64,000 nt of DNA from Candidatus Binatia bacterium (GTDB taxonomy: Bacteria > Desulfobacterota > Binatia > UBA12015), in the NCBI GenBank assembly GCA_029243485.1, contig JAQWRY010000075.1, positions 124,001-188,000 of the forward strand, written 5' to 3'. Both the position numbers and the translations under genes were made by a program. The notes below the pieces were generated by a model that worked only from the letters and a program-made list of their open reading frames with translations, was not told the DNA's origin and searched no databases. Below, in pieces: positions 15,345 to 23,979 of this stretch. Position 1 is the stretch's first letter, and every line of letters starts with the position of its first letter.

Positions 15345-16340
15345 TCAGAAGCCGGTCACGGACCTCACGCGGCCGCGTTTCACCGTCACGGACTGGCGAG
15401 GCCCGTAAATCCATAGCGCCACGTCACGAGACTGGACCTGCACCTCCAGCGGCGAACCCAACTCGCGGACCAGCCGATCGACGGACCACCCCGTGCGGGG
15501 ATGAGCCTCGGCAAAGCCGCGACGAGACGGGACCACGTACTCTTCGATCTGCGGAACGCCGGGCAGTGCCGGCTCGACCGGCTCCTGAACGACCGGCCGC
15601 TGCTCCAACTCCTGCAGCCGACCGTTCACTTCGTTCAGTTGCTGCTCGAGAGTCTGGATCGTGTGCGACTGCATCGCCACGCGCTCTCGCATCCCCTGGA
15701 CGGCCATCTCCGACGCGCCGGCCCCAGCGGTGCCGGTGACGGCGGCCTCCTCCTGGAGGTCGCGGACGATGGTACCTAGCTGCGAGCCGGGGGCACCGGA
15801 CCTGAGGCCGCCGGACACGTCCACCTTCGTGCGCCGCTGGGGCACCTCCGGCTGAGCCGGGCTCGCGCCGTCGGACCGAGCGACCGGCTTCGCGTTCGCG
15901 CTCTTCACCCGCGAGACCTTCTCGGCCGCAGCGCTCCCCACGAGTTCGATGCGCGACGGGTCGGTCAGCTCCAGCCGGAGCCGGCCCTGGCGGTCCTCCA
16001 CGACGCCCCGCAGCCGGATGATCTGCCGCTCATACGTCTTGGGGTCGGGGAAGCCCGCACGGCTCTCGCCGGGGATGGTGGCCACGAAACCCGCCCAGCC
16101 CGCCTCGAACGACAGGAGGCAGGCCCGGGGCGAGCACATGACCTGCTGGACGAACCCCTCGATCGTCACCGCCTGCCCGACATGCTGCCCGGCCTCGCCG
16201 GGCGAGATCCCGTAGGCGCGCCCGCAAAGCGGCCCCAGCAAAACCAGAATCAGGACCGCGGTCGGGCCGAGACAGCCCGCCCGGCCCCGGATTCGCCCGG
16301 ACGCTTGTCGTGGCTCCCGAGCTTCCCTAACATTCCTCAG
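15345..16340 (-). CDS. Exported protein with OB-fold-like domain, coiled coil and BamE/SmpA-like C-terminus; start uncertain
   Basis: A hydrophobic segment with signal-peptide character (PTAVLILVLLGPLCGRAYG) opens the recognisable protein. Next come an OB-fold-like domain of about 85 residues (GQHVGQAVTIEGFVQQVMCS ... IIRLRGVVEDRQGRL), a polar linker, a coiled coil (HTIQTLEQQLNEVNGRLQEL) and a C-terminal unit GWSVDRLVRELGSP...WIYG...VTVKRGRVRSVTGF resembling the BamE/SmpA fold. It is probably periplasmic or outer-membrane associated. No ATG, GTG or TTG lies in frame between the start of the divergent DUF971 gene and the signal segment; CTG at 16340 is the nearest plausible start. The frame stays open further upstream but would run antisense through DUF971. 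Function unknown. Confidence 0.6.
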   Translation of the reverse strand: MRNVREAREPRQASGRIRGRAGCLGPTAVLILVLLGPLCGRAYGISPGEAGQHVGQAVTIEGFVQQVMCSPRACLLSFEAGWAGFVATIPGESRAGFPDPKTYERQIIRLRGVVEDRQGRLRLELTDPSRIELVGSAAAEKVSRVKSANAKPVARSDGASPAQPEVPQRRTKVDVSGGLRSGAPGSQLGTIVRDLQEEAAVTGTAGAGASEMAVQGMRERVAMQSHTIQTLEQQLNEVNGRLQELEQRPVVQEPVEPALPGVPQIEEYVVPSRRGFAEAHPRTGWSVDRLVRELGSPLEVQVQSRDVALWIYGPRQSVTVKRGRVRSVTGF

Positions 16341-16352
16341 ACGCTCTCTCCC

Positions 16353-16679
16353 ATGGCTCAGACCCCTACAATCCGACAAACCAAGCGCATCGGGCACTAC
16401 GCCTTGGGTGTGGACTGGCTCGACGGGCATGACTCGATCATGCCTTACACGAGTCTCCGCGCCCACTGCCCCTGCGAAGAATGCGCCGCCATGCGAGAAC
16501 GCGACGAGGCCCCGGGCAACCGCGGCATCCAACTCACATCGGTCGACGTCCTGGGCGAAGCGAGCGCCTTCCTGACCTGGTCCGACGGCCACGAGAGCGT
16601 CTACCTGCTTCCCGAACTCCGTGCGCTCTGTCGCTGCGCGTACTGCGCGGGCGAACCGGAACGCCCGATCACGGGCTGA
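16353..16679 (+). CDS. DUF971 domain protein (gamma-butyrobetaine-hydroxylase-like N-terminal domain)
   Basis: 108 residues. The DUF971 core is visible: HYALGVDWLDGHDSIMPY, RAHCPCEECAAM, and C-terminal ELRALCRCAYCAGEPE. The cysteine pairs CPCEEC and CRCAYC suggest a metal or Fe-S site. In eukaryotes the domain is the N-terminal part of gamma-butyrobetaine hydroxylase; bacterial stand-alone members often lie near mrp/apbC and are suspected to act in Fe-S biology. Exact role unknown. Its start faces the divergent exported-protein gene. Confidence 0.85.
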   Translation: MAQTPTIRQTKRIGHYALGVDWLDGHDSIMPYTSLRAHCPCEECAAMRERDEAPGNRGIQLTSVDVLGEASAFLTWSDGHESVYLLPELRALCRCAYCAGEPERPITG

Positions 16680-16695
16680 GCGCGAGTCTCATGCG

Positions 16696-16887
16696 TCAGC
16701 CTTCGATTGAAATGGCCTTGGTCGGACAGCCCTTTACCGCGGCGTCCACCTTCGCGCGCAGTTCTTCACCCGGATTCTCCTGCAGGATGTAGAGGAAGTT
16801 GTCCTCCCGTACCTCGAAGACCTCGGGTGCAGCTGCCTGGCAGACTGCATTGCTATTGCACTTGTCGAAATCAACTACGATTTTCAT
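16696..16887 (-). CDS. Small ferredoxin, three-cysteine (3Fe-4S type)
   Basis: 63 residues from the ATG at 16887. The cluster ligands are Cys10, Cys16 and Cys54 (DKCNSNAVC ... GCPTKAISI). Position 13, a fourth cysteine in 4Fe-4S ferredoxins, is Asn, giving the C-x2-N-x2-C variant of [3Fe-4S] ferredoxins that usually serve cytochrome P450 or similar oxidoreductases. No P450 is in the window. The reductase-like protein at 4859-5896 could be a partner, but that is inference. Confidence 0.88.
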   Translation of the reverse strand: MKIVVDFDKCNSNAVCQAAAPEVFEVREDNFLYILQENPGEELRAKVDAAVKGCPTKAISIEG

Positions 16888-17003
16888 CAAAACCACCCTC
16901 CCGCCCGTAGGCTCCGGGCGCTCTAACACAACCAGGATCGACGATGAAGCCGCGTTCGGCCGTGCCGACGCGCCTCGATCCGTATCCACCTGAGGAAGAT
17001 CTC

Positions 17004-17618
17004 TTGTCCATTCTCGTTTTGCTTCGCCACGGCCAGTCCCAGTGGAACCTGGAGAACAAGTTCACTGGCTGGGTCGACGTCCCCCTTACGGAACAGGGTA
17101 TCGAGGAGGCTCACCGTGCGGGTAAGCTCCTCAAGGAGTCCGGCATCGCCTTCGCACGGTGCTTCACCTCCGAGCTCGAGCGCGCCCAGGAGACGCTGCG
17201 CATCGCGCTCGAGGAGATGGGCCTCCCCGACCTGCCCGTCACCCGCGAGCAAGCGCTGAACGAACGCCACTACGGCGATCTGCAGGGGCTCGACAAGGCC
17301 GAGACGGCGAAGAAGTACGGCGACGAGCAGGTGCACATCTGGCGCCGTAGCTATGACGTAGCGCCGCCGAACGGCGAGAGCCTGAAGCACACGGCGGCCC
17401 GAACCCTCCCCTACTTCTCGCTGCAGATCCGGACGTGTCTCGACGCAGGCGAGAACGTCCTCGTGGCCGCGCACGGAAACAGCTTGCGATCGATCGTGAT
17501 GGAGCTCGAAAAGCTCACCCGCGAGCAGGTCCTCGAGCTGAACATCGCGACCGGCGTGCCTCTGGTGTACGATTTGGACATCAACGGCAAGATCCTCAGT
17601 CAGAAGATCCTGGAGTAG
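17004..17618 (+). CDS. gpmA: 2,3-bisphosphoglycerate-dependent phosphoglycerate mutase
   Basis: Interconverts 3- and 2-phosphoglycerate in glycolysis and gluconeogenesis. The RHG motif ([11 protein letters not shown]) carries the phosphorylated His9. [28 protein letters not shown] and AAHGNSLR supply the rest of the dPGM active site. From TTG at 17004 the protein is 204 residues and opens as [10 protein letters not shown], the family N-terminus, with GAGGAAG seven bases upstream. An ATG at 16944 would add 20 polar residues and also has a weak AGGA; either start is possible. Convergent with etfBA, 4 bp apart. Confidence 0.93.
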   Translation: MSILVLLRHGQSQWNLENKFTGWVDVPLTEQGIEEAHRAGKLLKESGIAFARCFTSELERAQETLRIALEEMGLPDLPVTREQALNERHYGDLQGLDKAETAKKYGDEQVHIWRRSYDVAPPNGESLKHTAARTLPYFSLQIRTCLDAGENVLVAAHGNSLRSIVMELEKLTREQVLELNIATGVPLVYDLDINGKILSQKILE

Positions 17619-17622
17619 GACC

Positions 17623-19449
17623 TCAGCCGAGGGCGGACAGCAGCTCGTCGAGCACCGCGGTCGCATCCCCGACCACGCCGAGATCCGCGCCTTCGAAGAT
17701 CTCCGCCTTCGGGTCGTTGTTGACGGCCACGATCGTTCCGGCGCGGCGTACGCCGACCATGTGGTTGAACGAGCCGCGGACTCCGAACGCCAGGTAGAGG
17801 TCCGGGGCGACGCTGCGTCCCGAGAGGCCGACCTGCGCCTGGCGCGCGAGCCATTTGAGGTCACACACGCGTCGCGTCCCGGCGACGACGCCACCGAGCC
17901 TCTTGGCGAGCCGAACCGCCTTCTCCACACTCGCTTCCCCGAGACCGAACCCTACACACACGACGACCCGAGCGTCTTCCATGGCCGCCTCTTCGGCGCC
18001 GACCTCAGCTTCGAAACGACGAACCCGGACCGGGCTCGCCTCGACCGGGGGCGTCGACAACGCGACGGCGCGAGCCGCAGGACGCGCATCGTCTTGCATC
18101 GCACGCTCGAGCACGCCGGGGCGAAGCGTCACCATCTCGGGCTTCGTCTTCGATAGAATCGGCGCGACGACCTGGCCGCCGAACGCCGGCTTCAACTGCT
18201 GCAGGCGACCGTCGCCGTCGAGCTCCACGCCGATCGCATCGCCGGTGAGCCCGAGGCTGAGACGCGCCGCGAGCTGCGGAACGAGGTCGCGCCCGAGGAC
18301 CGTAGCCGGGGCCAACACCATCCGTGGCCGTCGATCTCGGATGGCCGCCGCGAGCACGTCGACCGACGCACTCACCGGCGCGTTGCTCTCGAACAGAACA
18401 TCGGCTCCACGTCGGCCCATCTCCGCGGCGAGGGACGCCACGGGCGCCCGTGTGTCGTCCGGAAGAGGGGGGTCGAGCAGAAACACGGATGTCGATGCCG
18501 CCAGCGACGCAGCCAGGCGGTCGGCTGCCGCCAGCAACTCCCACGTCACGGGGCGAACGGCCCCCTCGGGCCCCCGTTCGCCCAGAACCCAGATCTCGGG
18601 CCCGTCGGCTGTGGCCGTATGGACCAGCGCTGCGCCTGCCGAGCGCCCCGCACCCTCCTCGTCCGCACGATGGGCAACCTCGACGACCGCCTGAATCGCT
18701 GCCGCACGGTCGTCTTCGTGGACGACGCGAGCTTGCTTGCGTTCCGAGAGGACGGGTTGGACCTCTTCGACCCATGTCGGGGAACCGGCTTGGCCGTAGT
18801 CGCTCTCGTCACCACCGAGATCCGCGATCGACCAGACCTCGACCGGCCCGTTCTCCGTCGCGTCCTCGTCGGGCAGAACACGCGGAATGCGGCTCTTCCA
18901 TCGATCCGTGCACGTGACGACCACCGGCGCGGGGACATCGACCTCGATGAAGCCGTCGTCCCCCTCGCACTCCGCGTCGAGCGCCCATCCTCCGTCGCTC
19001 GCCGAGATCTCGAGGCGCCGCACACCGCCGAGGAAGGAAACCCCAAGCAGTGCGGCGACTTCCGGACCAACCTGGCCCGTCTCCGAATCGATGCTGTACC
19101 GCCCCGCGAGGACGAGATCGAAGCCGATGCGTTCGGTCGCTCGCGCCAGGGCGCGCGACGTCGCGAGCGTGTCGGCGCCGGCGAAGCCGCGATCGCTCAA
19201 GTGCACCACGCGGTCGGCGCCGAGACCGAGGCACTCCCGCAGGATGCTCTCCGCTTGCGGCGGCCCCATCGTGACGGCGGTGATGGTACCGCCATGCTCT
19301 CCCTTCAGTCGGTGCGCCTCGAGAACCGCGCGGCGATCGAACGGGTTCATCATCGAATCGACGCCGTCTCGGCGAAGCCGACGGGTTTCCGGGTCGATCT
19401 GGAGTTCTGAAACCTCCGGCACCTGCTTCACGAAAACGACGATGCGCAT
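17623..19449 (-). CDS. Fused electron transfer flavoprotein EtfB-EtfA
   Basis: 608-residue single chain containing both ETF subunits, normally separate. The beta part (about 1-250) opens MRIVVFVKQVPEVSELQID and has the AMP-site motif MNPFDRRAVLEAHRL. The alpha part (about 280-608) ends with the FAD domain: GLTGDAIGVELDGDGRLQQL, QVGLSGRSVAPDLYLAFGV, VNNDPKAEIFEGADLGVVGD. ETF carries electrons from acyl-CoA dehydrogenases to the quinone pool through ETF-quinone oxidoreductase. The methylsuccinyl-CoA dehydrogenase encoded at 46858-48492 is one possible donor. The polypeptide has no internal stop or frameshift, so the fusion looks genuine. Fifteen bp upstream is serS, same strand. Confidence 0.92.
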   Translation of the reverse strand: MRIVVFVKQVPEVSELQIDPETRRLRRDGVDSMMNPFDRRAVLEAHRLKGEHGGTITAVTMGPPQAESILRECLGLGADRVVHLSDRGFAGADTLATSRALARATERIGFDLVLAGRYSIDSETGQVGPEVAALLGVSFLGGVRRLEISASDGGWALDAECEGDDGFIEVDVPAPVVVTCTDRWKSRIPRVLPDEDATENGPVEVWSIADLGGDESDYGQAGSPTWVEEVQPVLSERKQARVVHEDDRAAAIQAVVEVAHRADEEGAGRSAGAALVHTATADGPEIWVLGERGPEGAVRPVTWELLAAADRLAASLAASTSVFLLDPPLPDDTRAPVASLAAEMGRRGADVLFESNAPVSASVDVLAAAIRDRRPRMVLAPATVLGRDLVPQLAARLSLGLTGDAIGVELDGDGRLQQLKPAFGGQVVAPILSKTKPEMVTLRPGVLERAMQDDARPAARAVALSTPPVEASPVRVRRFEAEVGAEEAAMEDARVVVCVGFGLGEASVEKAVRLAKRLGGVVAGTRRVCDLKWLARQAQVGLSGRSVAPDLYLAFGVRGSFNHMVGVRRAGTIVAVNNDPKAEIFEGADLGVVGDATAVLDELLSALG

Positions 19450-19464
19450 GAGATCCGACTCCGA

Positions 19465-20742
19465 CTAAGAGGTGGGCCGCAGTACCTCGTCACCGCCCAT
19501 GTAGGGCAAGAGCGCCTCGGGGACGCGGACGGAGCCGTCGGCCTGCTGGTAGGTTTCGAGAACGCCGATCAGCACGCGCGGGAGCGCCAATCCGGACCCG
19601 TTCAGGGTGTGGAGGAACTCCGGCTTGGCACCGGGCTCGCCTCGATAGCGGATTCCAGCGCGGCGGGCCTGGAAGTCGCGGAAATTCGAGCAGGAACTCA
19701 CCTCGAGCCACTCGCCGCACCCCGGGGCCCAGAGCTCTACGTCGTACTTCATGGCCGAGACGAAGCTCAGGTCGCCCGTGCACATCTGGATGACGCGATG
19801 AGCGAGACCGAGCCGACGACAGATGTCCTCGGCGTCGTCGAGCAAGCTCAGGAGCTCGGCGTCCGACCGCTCGGGAGCGACGAACTTCACCATCTCGACC
19901 TTGTCGAACTGGTGACCACGCTTGATGCCTCGCACATCGCGCCCCGCGGACATCCGCTCGCGCCGGAAACACGGGCTGTACGCCACGTGACGGACGGGCA
20001 AGTCCGCGCTGTCGAGGATCTCCTCGCGGTACATGTTCGTGACCGGAACTTCCGCGGTCGGCACGAACCAGAAGTCGTCTTCCGCATCCCGGTACATCGT
20101 GTCGCCGAACTTCGGGAGATTCCCGGTGCCCACGAGACACTCGGACCTGACCATCGCCGGCGGGTACACCTCGACGTAGCCGTGTTCGCGGGTGTGCACG
20201 TCCAGCATGAAGCTGATGAGCGCGCGCTGCAGCCGCGCGCCCGGGCCGGTCAGGAGGTAGAACCGTGAGCCGGAGATCTTCACGCCACGCTCGAAGTCGA
20301 TCGCGCCCAGCGCCGGCCCGAGGTCCCAGTGGCACTTCACGTCGAAGTCGAATTGGGGCAGAGCCTCCGCCTCGCGAAGAACGATGTTGGCGGAATCGTC
20401 GGCACCGAACGGGACGTCGGGATGCGGAAGATTGGGGATCTCCAGCATCCTCTGCCGAAACTCCGCGTCCGCCTCCTCGGCGACCGCCTCGGCGGCAGAA
20501 ATCTCGGCGCCCAGAGAACCAACCGCCGCGCCGGCGGCCTTGCGCTCCTGCGGCGGAAGCTTGCCGATCTCCTTGGAACGGCGTCCTCGCTCGGCCCGCT
20601 TGGTCTCGAGCTCGTGCAGCGCCTCGCGTCGCTTTTTGTCGATCGCAAGGATGTCGTCGACGACCGAAGCCGGACACTGCACCTTTGCGAGGCCGGCTTT
20701 CACTTGGTCGGGGTCTTCACGAATGAGACGGATGTCCAACAT
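19465..20742 (-). CDS. serS: Seryl-tRNA synthetase
   Basis: 425 residues. The N-terminal tRNA-binding coiled coil occupies about 1-105 (KKRREALHELETKRAERGRR), followed by the class II catalytic core: motif 2 (FRRERMSAGRDVRGIKRGHQ) and motif 3 (LNGSGLALPRVLIGVLETYQ). Normal length for the bacterial enzyme. It charges tRNA-Ser and is needed for selenocysteine tRNA as well. Same strand as etfBA, 15 bp apart. Confidence 0.97.
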   Translation of the reverse strand: MLDIRLIREDPDQVKAGLAKVQCPASVVDDILAIDKKRREALHELETKRAERGRRSKEIGKLPPQERKAAGAAVGSLGAEISAAEAVAEEADAEFRQRMLEIPNLPHPDVPFGADDSANIVLREAEALPQFDFDVKCHWDLGPALGAIDFERGVKISGSRFYLLTGPGARLQRALISFMLDVHTREHGYVEVYPPAMVRSECLVGTGNLPKFGDTMYRDAEDDFWFVPTAEVPVTNMYREEILDSADLPVRHVAYSPCFRRERMSAGRDVRGIKRGHQFDKVEMVKFVAPERSDAELLSLLDDAEDICRRLGLAHRVIQMCTGDLSFVSAMKYDVELWAPGCGEWLEVSSCSNFRDFQARRAGIRYRGEPGAKPEFLHTLNGSGLALPRVLIGVLETYQQADGSVRVPEALLPYMGGDEVLRPTS

Positions 20743-20789
20743 GGGGCTCTCTCGTAAACACGTCGGCGGCCAAGGAAAAAGGGGGGCCG

Positions 20790-21164
20790 TCAGAACGGGC
20801 TATCGAAGGCACTCCGAATCAGCGTGCAGACCGGATGCCCTTCCCCCCACTCGACACCGACGACGTCGAACCGCGCCGCCACGGCACGGCGCTGCCTCGA
20901 TAGGTAGGCCGCCGCCACGCGGGCGATCCGAGCCTGTTTCTCCCGGCCGATCGTCGCGAGAGGGCCCCCGTGGCGCCGACTCGACCGCGAGCGGACCTCG
21001 ATGAAGACGGTCGTGGAACCATCGAGGGCCACCACATCGACCTCCGCCCCTGCGAGCCGAACGTTGCGGGCCACGATCGTGTAGCCGCTGCGTACGAGAA
21101 GTTCGCAAGCGGCGTCCTCGGCCGCTCGGCCGCGCGCGATCCTTGGATCCTTTGCCCGTGCCAT
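20790..21164 (-). CDS. yraN: YraN family protein (UPF0102, predicted endonuclease fold)
   Basis: 124 residues from the ATG at 21164. The restriction-endonuclease-like core shows GRAAEDAACELLVRSGYTIV, ARNVRLAGAEVDVVALDG (the Glu-x-Asp of the PD-(D/E)xK motif) and VFIEVRSRSS, where Glu-x-Arg replaces the usual Glu-x-Lys. Cellular role unproven in most bacteria. A start 22 codons upstream would overlap the Hsp70 stop and add an Arg-rich tail; the internal ATG fits the family better. It follows the Hsp70 operon and may be its last gene. Confidence 0.88.
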   Translation of the reverse strand: MARAKDPRIARGRAAEDAACELLVRSGYTIVARNVRLAGAEVDVVALDGSTTVFIEVRSRSSRRHGGPLATIGREKQARIARVAAAYLSRQRRAVAARFDVVGVEWGEGHPVCTLIRSAFDSPF

Positions 21165-21198
21165 GAGCCGAGCAGGCTCCAACGGGCAGCGCCTCGGC

Positions 21199-23979
21199 TC
21201 AAGCCGTATCCGTACCCTCTTCCGAGACAATCCGAAGCCCGGTCGGGAGCGCCTCGGACAGCATCAGCGCCTGCTGACTCGCGTCCATCGGCACGAGCTC
21301 GCGAACCCAGCGGGCGAAGCCCTTGCCGGCCGGCTCTCGATCGAGTCGCTCTGCGACTGCACTAGCCGACTCGGGGCCGACATCCCGCGCGGGGTCACCC
21401 GTGCGGCGAGCCATCTGCGCAACGGCGAGCGCCAAGCTCGACGAGCGCTCCCACTTCGCCCGGACGAGCTTCTCGAGCCACGCCTCCGCCGACTCTCGGC
21501 TCACCACCGTGTTTGCGGGGCCGTAGACCGGGGCCCGTGCGGCGAGCCGACCCAAGGCCCAGATCTCCGCCTCCGAAGCCTTTCCCTTGGCGACGCGTGG
21601 AACGAGCGCGGCCGCGAGTTCCTGCTTCGCGTGCGCATCGATCCGCTCGAGACTCGCGGCAACCTGCCAGAGCTCGCGGGCTTCCTGCTTGCCCGCTTTC
21701 CAGCGAAGCGGCTTCCCCTTCTTGCGCGCCTCCGGAAGGAGCACCGGTCGGACCTCCTGGTGAATCACCTGCTGCTGCGAACGGGTCAGCCCGCCGGCGG
21801 CGCGTTTCCACATGGTCCACCACTCCGCACGCCCCTGGGTCGCGTTCGCGAACGCCAGCCCGCGATCGAAGAGTCGCCAGAGCTGCTCCGTGCGCCACGA
21901 ATCACGCTCCTCTCCCCACCCGGGCCGCAACAGAAAACCGGCGAGGTTGAACCAGCGTGCTTCGTGGTCGGGCGTGCGGTGTCGGCCCTTCTCGAGCTCG
22001 AGCAGCCTGTCCAGGAGTCGGCGGATGCAGGCGAGCGGCCACGCGTCCTTTCCCGCGGCGAGCGCTTCTTCGAGTCGGCGCGTGATCTGTACCGGCTCGA
22101 TCTCGTCGCCCGAGAAGCACGCATCGAGCAGCGAGAGCGCCGCGTCCACCGAATCGTCGGGAACGATGAGTTCCTGGGTATCGTCAGGCACCGACCCGTC
22201 GGCATCCGGACCGGTTGCGCCTTCCTGGCCCGTGCGGGCGCGAAGATCGAAGCTAAGCCGCCAACGATGATCGGTGTTCCGCGAAAGACACCAGACCTCG
22301 AGGGTCCCGGTCTCGGTGAGGTGCACCCGCAAGTAGACGGGCACATCGCGCGCAGCCAGCGACTTTCCGAAGCGGAGCACCGTCGCCATCTCCGGTAGCT
22401 CGAGTACACTGTGGGCCGGCACGTCGAGAACGGCGCCCGCATCGTCACCGGTGCGCGTGCTCGACGCGTAGATGCTGAAACGGACGGGCTGGTTGGCGGC
22501 GACGACGAAATCGTGATCTCGCACGTCGATCTCTGCGCCTTCCTCCATCCCGCGCGGTGCGATGCAGAGCACTCGATGGTTCTCCGCCTCACGATCGTCC
22601 TGCAGGCCGAGGTAGTACGACCGGGCCGCACCGCCCGCGATGCGAACCCCGAAACCGCGGCGGGCGAACCCGTACGCGACCGCCCCCCGAGACACCGCCA
22701 GGTCGAGATCTGCGCCGGCCAGCTCGATCGGCCGCTTCCCCGACCACGTTTCCAGGAGATCCATGACCCGCGACCGAACGGCATCGGGCTTTACGGCGCC
22801 TCCGTTGAACAGGACCGCATCGGGAACCGCCGCTTCCTGCCCGGTTCCATCCGCCGTCCGAAGGAATGTGGCGAGGTGACGCGTGATCGACGGATCGGAC
22901 GAGTACGGAAGTCCGAACTCGACCAGCCCGGCACGACTCCCCCTCTCCGGCTCGGCCGACGCGTCGACAGCGGGAAAGAAGCCATCTAGAACTTCGTCGA
23001 GAATGTCCTTCCCGACGAGGTCGGCGCGCACCGTTCCGGCCACGACGCCTCGGCCGCGACCGGCGACGGACACGGGCACCTTCTGCGGTGGGTCTTCCCC
23101 GAGGAGCCGCTCCTTCGCTTCGCGGCACAGCGCGGAGAGCTGCTGCCACCGGGCCGCGTCCAGCCCCGCACTTCCCGCGCGGGCGAGGATCCGCGTCGCG
23201 AGCGCCAGGTCCATGTTGTCGCCGCCGAGCAGGATGTGGTCGCCCACCGACACGCGCTCGAGCCCGACCCCGTCGGCCGAACGGCGAACGGCGACAGTCG
23301 AAAAATCAGTCGTGCCCCCACCCACGTCGAGAACGAGGATCGTCTCGTGCCCTTCGAGCGCTTCACGCCAGTCGTCGTGAGCAGCGATCCAGGCGTAAAT
23401 CGCCGCCTGGGGCTCCTCCACGAGGCGCAGCCGCGGAAGCCCCGCGTCCGCGGCGGAGCGAACGGTGAGCTCGCGTGCGACTTCATCGAACGAGGCCGGA
23501 ACCGTGAGAACGAGATCCTGCTCCTCGAGCGGCGCCTCCGGGTGCGCTACGTTCCAGGCCGCGCGGAGGTGCGACAGGATGGCCGTCGACGCCTCGACCG
23601 GCGAGACCTTCGTAACGTCTTCAGAACCTCCCCACGGCAAGATCGCAGCGTCGCGGTCGACGCCGCCGTGACACAGCCACGACTTGGCCGAAACGACCTG
23701 CCGACCGGCGACGCGGGCCCCGAGCTTCCGAGCCAAAGCCCCGACCGCACGTCGTTCATCCTTCGCCCAGGGCAGTTCCAGAGCCCCGTCCGGCACGTCA
23801 TGCTCGCCGGCCAGATAGAGCGCGGACGGCAGCACCGGGCGTGCGGCGACCTCCCCCTCTCCGACGAGCTGCGCGATCTCGAATGACTCGATGGCGCCAC
23901 CCGAGACCCGGCCCCACGAAACCGTCGTGTTCGTCGTTCCGAGATCGATACCGACGACGAACTGCGGAGATTCGCTCAC
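21199..23979 (-). CDS. Large Hsp70-family protein with extended C-terminal helical region
   Basis: 926 residues, far longer than DnaK (about 640). The N-terminal actin-like ATPase is intact: FVVGIDLGTTNTTVSWG (phosphate 1), ILVLDVGGGTTDFSTV (phosphate 2) and the adenosine-side motif with LLGGDNMDLALA. A segment ARQVVSAKSWLCHGGVDRDA is shared with the neighbouring Hsp70. After a short beta-rich part, residues from about 560 to the end form a long, mostly helical region unlike the DnaK lid (DUF3731-like). Start ATG at 23979 overlaps the stop of the 619-residue Hsp70. No dnaJ or grpE lies nearby, so it is probably a specialised chaperone rather than DnaK. Confidence 0.87.
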   Translation of the reverse strand: MSESPQFVVGIDLGTTNTTVSWGRVSGGAIESFEIAQLVGEGEVAARPVLPSALYLAGEHDVPDGALELPWAKDERRAVGALARKLGARVAGRQVVSAKSWLCHGGVDRDAAILPWGGSEDVTKVSPVEASTAILSHLRAAWNVAHPEAPLEEQDLVLTVPASFDEVARELTVRSAADAGLPRLRLVEEPQAAIYAWIAAHDDWREALEGHETILVLDVGGGTTDFSTVAVRRSADGVGLERVSVGDHILLGGDNMDLALATRILARAGSAGLDAARWQQLSALCREAKERLLGEDPPQKVPVSVAGRGRGVVAGTVRADLVGKDILDEVLDGFFPAVDASAEPERGSRAGLVEFGLPYSSDPSITRHLATFLRTADGTGQEAAVPDAVLFNGGAVKPDAVRSRVMDLLETWSGKRPIELAGADLDLAVSRGAVAYGFARRGFGVRIAGGAARSYYLGLQDDREAENHRVLCIAPRGMEEGAEIDVRDHDFVVAANQPVRFSIYASSTRTGDDAGAVLDVPAHSVLELPEMATVLRFGKSLAARDVPVYLRVHLTETGTLEVWCLSRNTDHRWRLSFDLRARTGQEGATGPDADGSVPDDTQELIVPDDSVDAALSLLDACFSGDEIEPVQITRRLEEALAAGKDAWPLACIRRLLDRLLELEKGRHRTPDHEARWFNLAGFLLRPGWGEERDSWRTEQLWRLFDRGLAFANATQGRAEWWTMWKRAAGGLTRSQQQVIHQEVRPVLLPEARKKGKPLRWKAGKQEARELWQVAASLERIDAHAKQELAAALVPRVAKGKASEAEIWALGRLAARAPVYGPANTVVSRESAEAWLEKLVRAKWERSSSLALAVAQMARRTGDPARDVGPESASAVAERLDREPAGKGFARWVRELVPMDASQQALMLSEALPTGLRIVSEEGTDTA

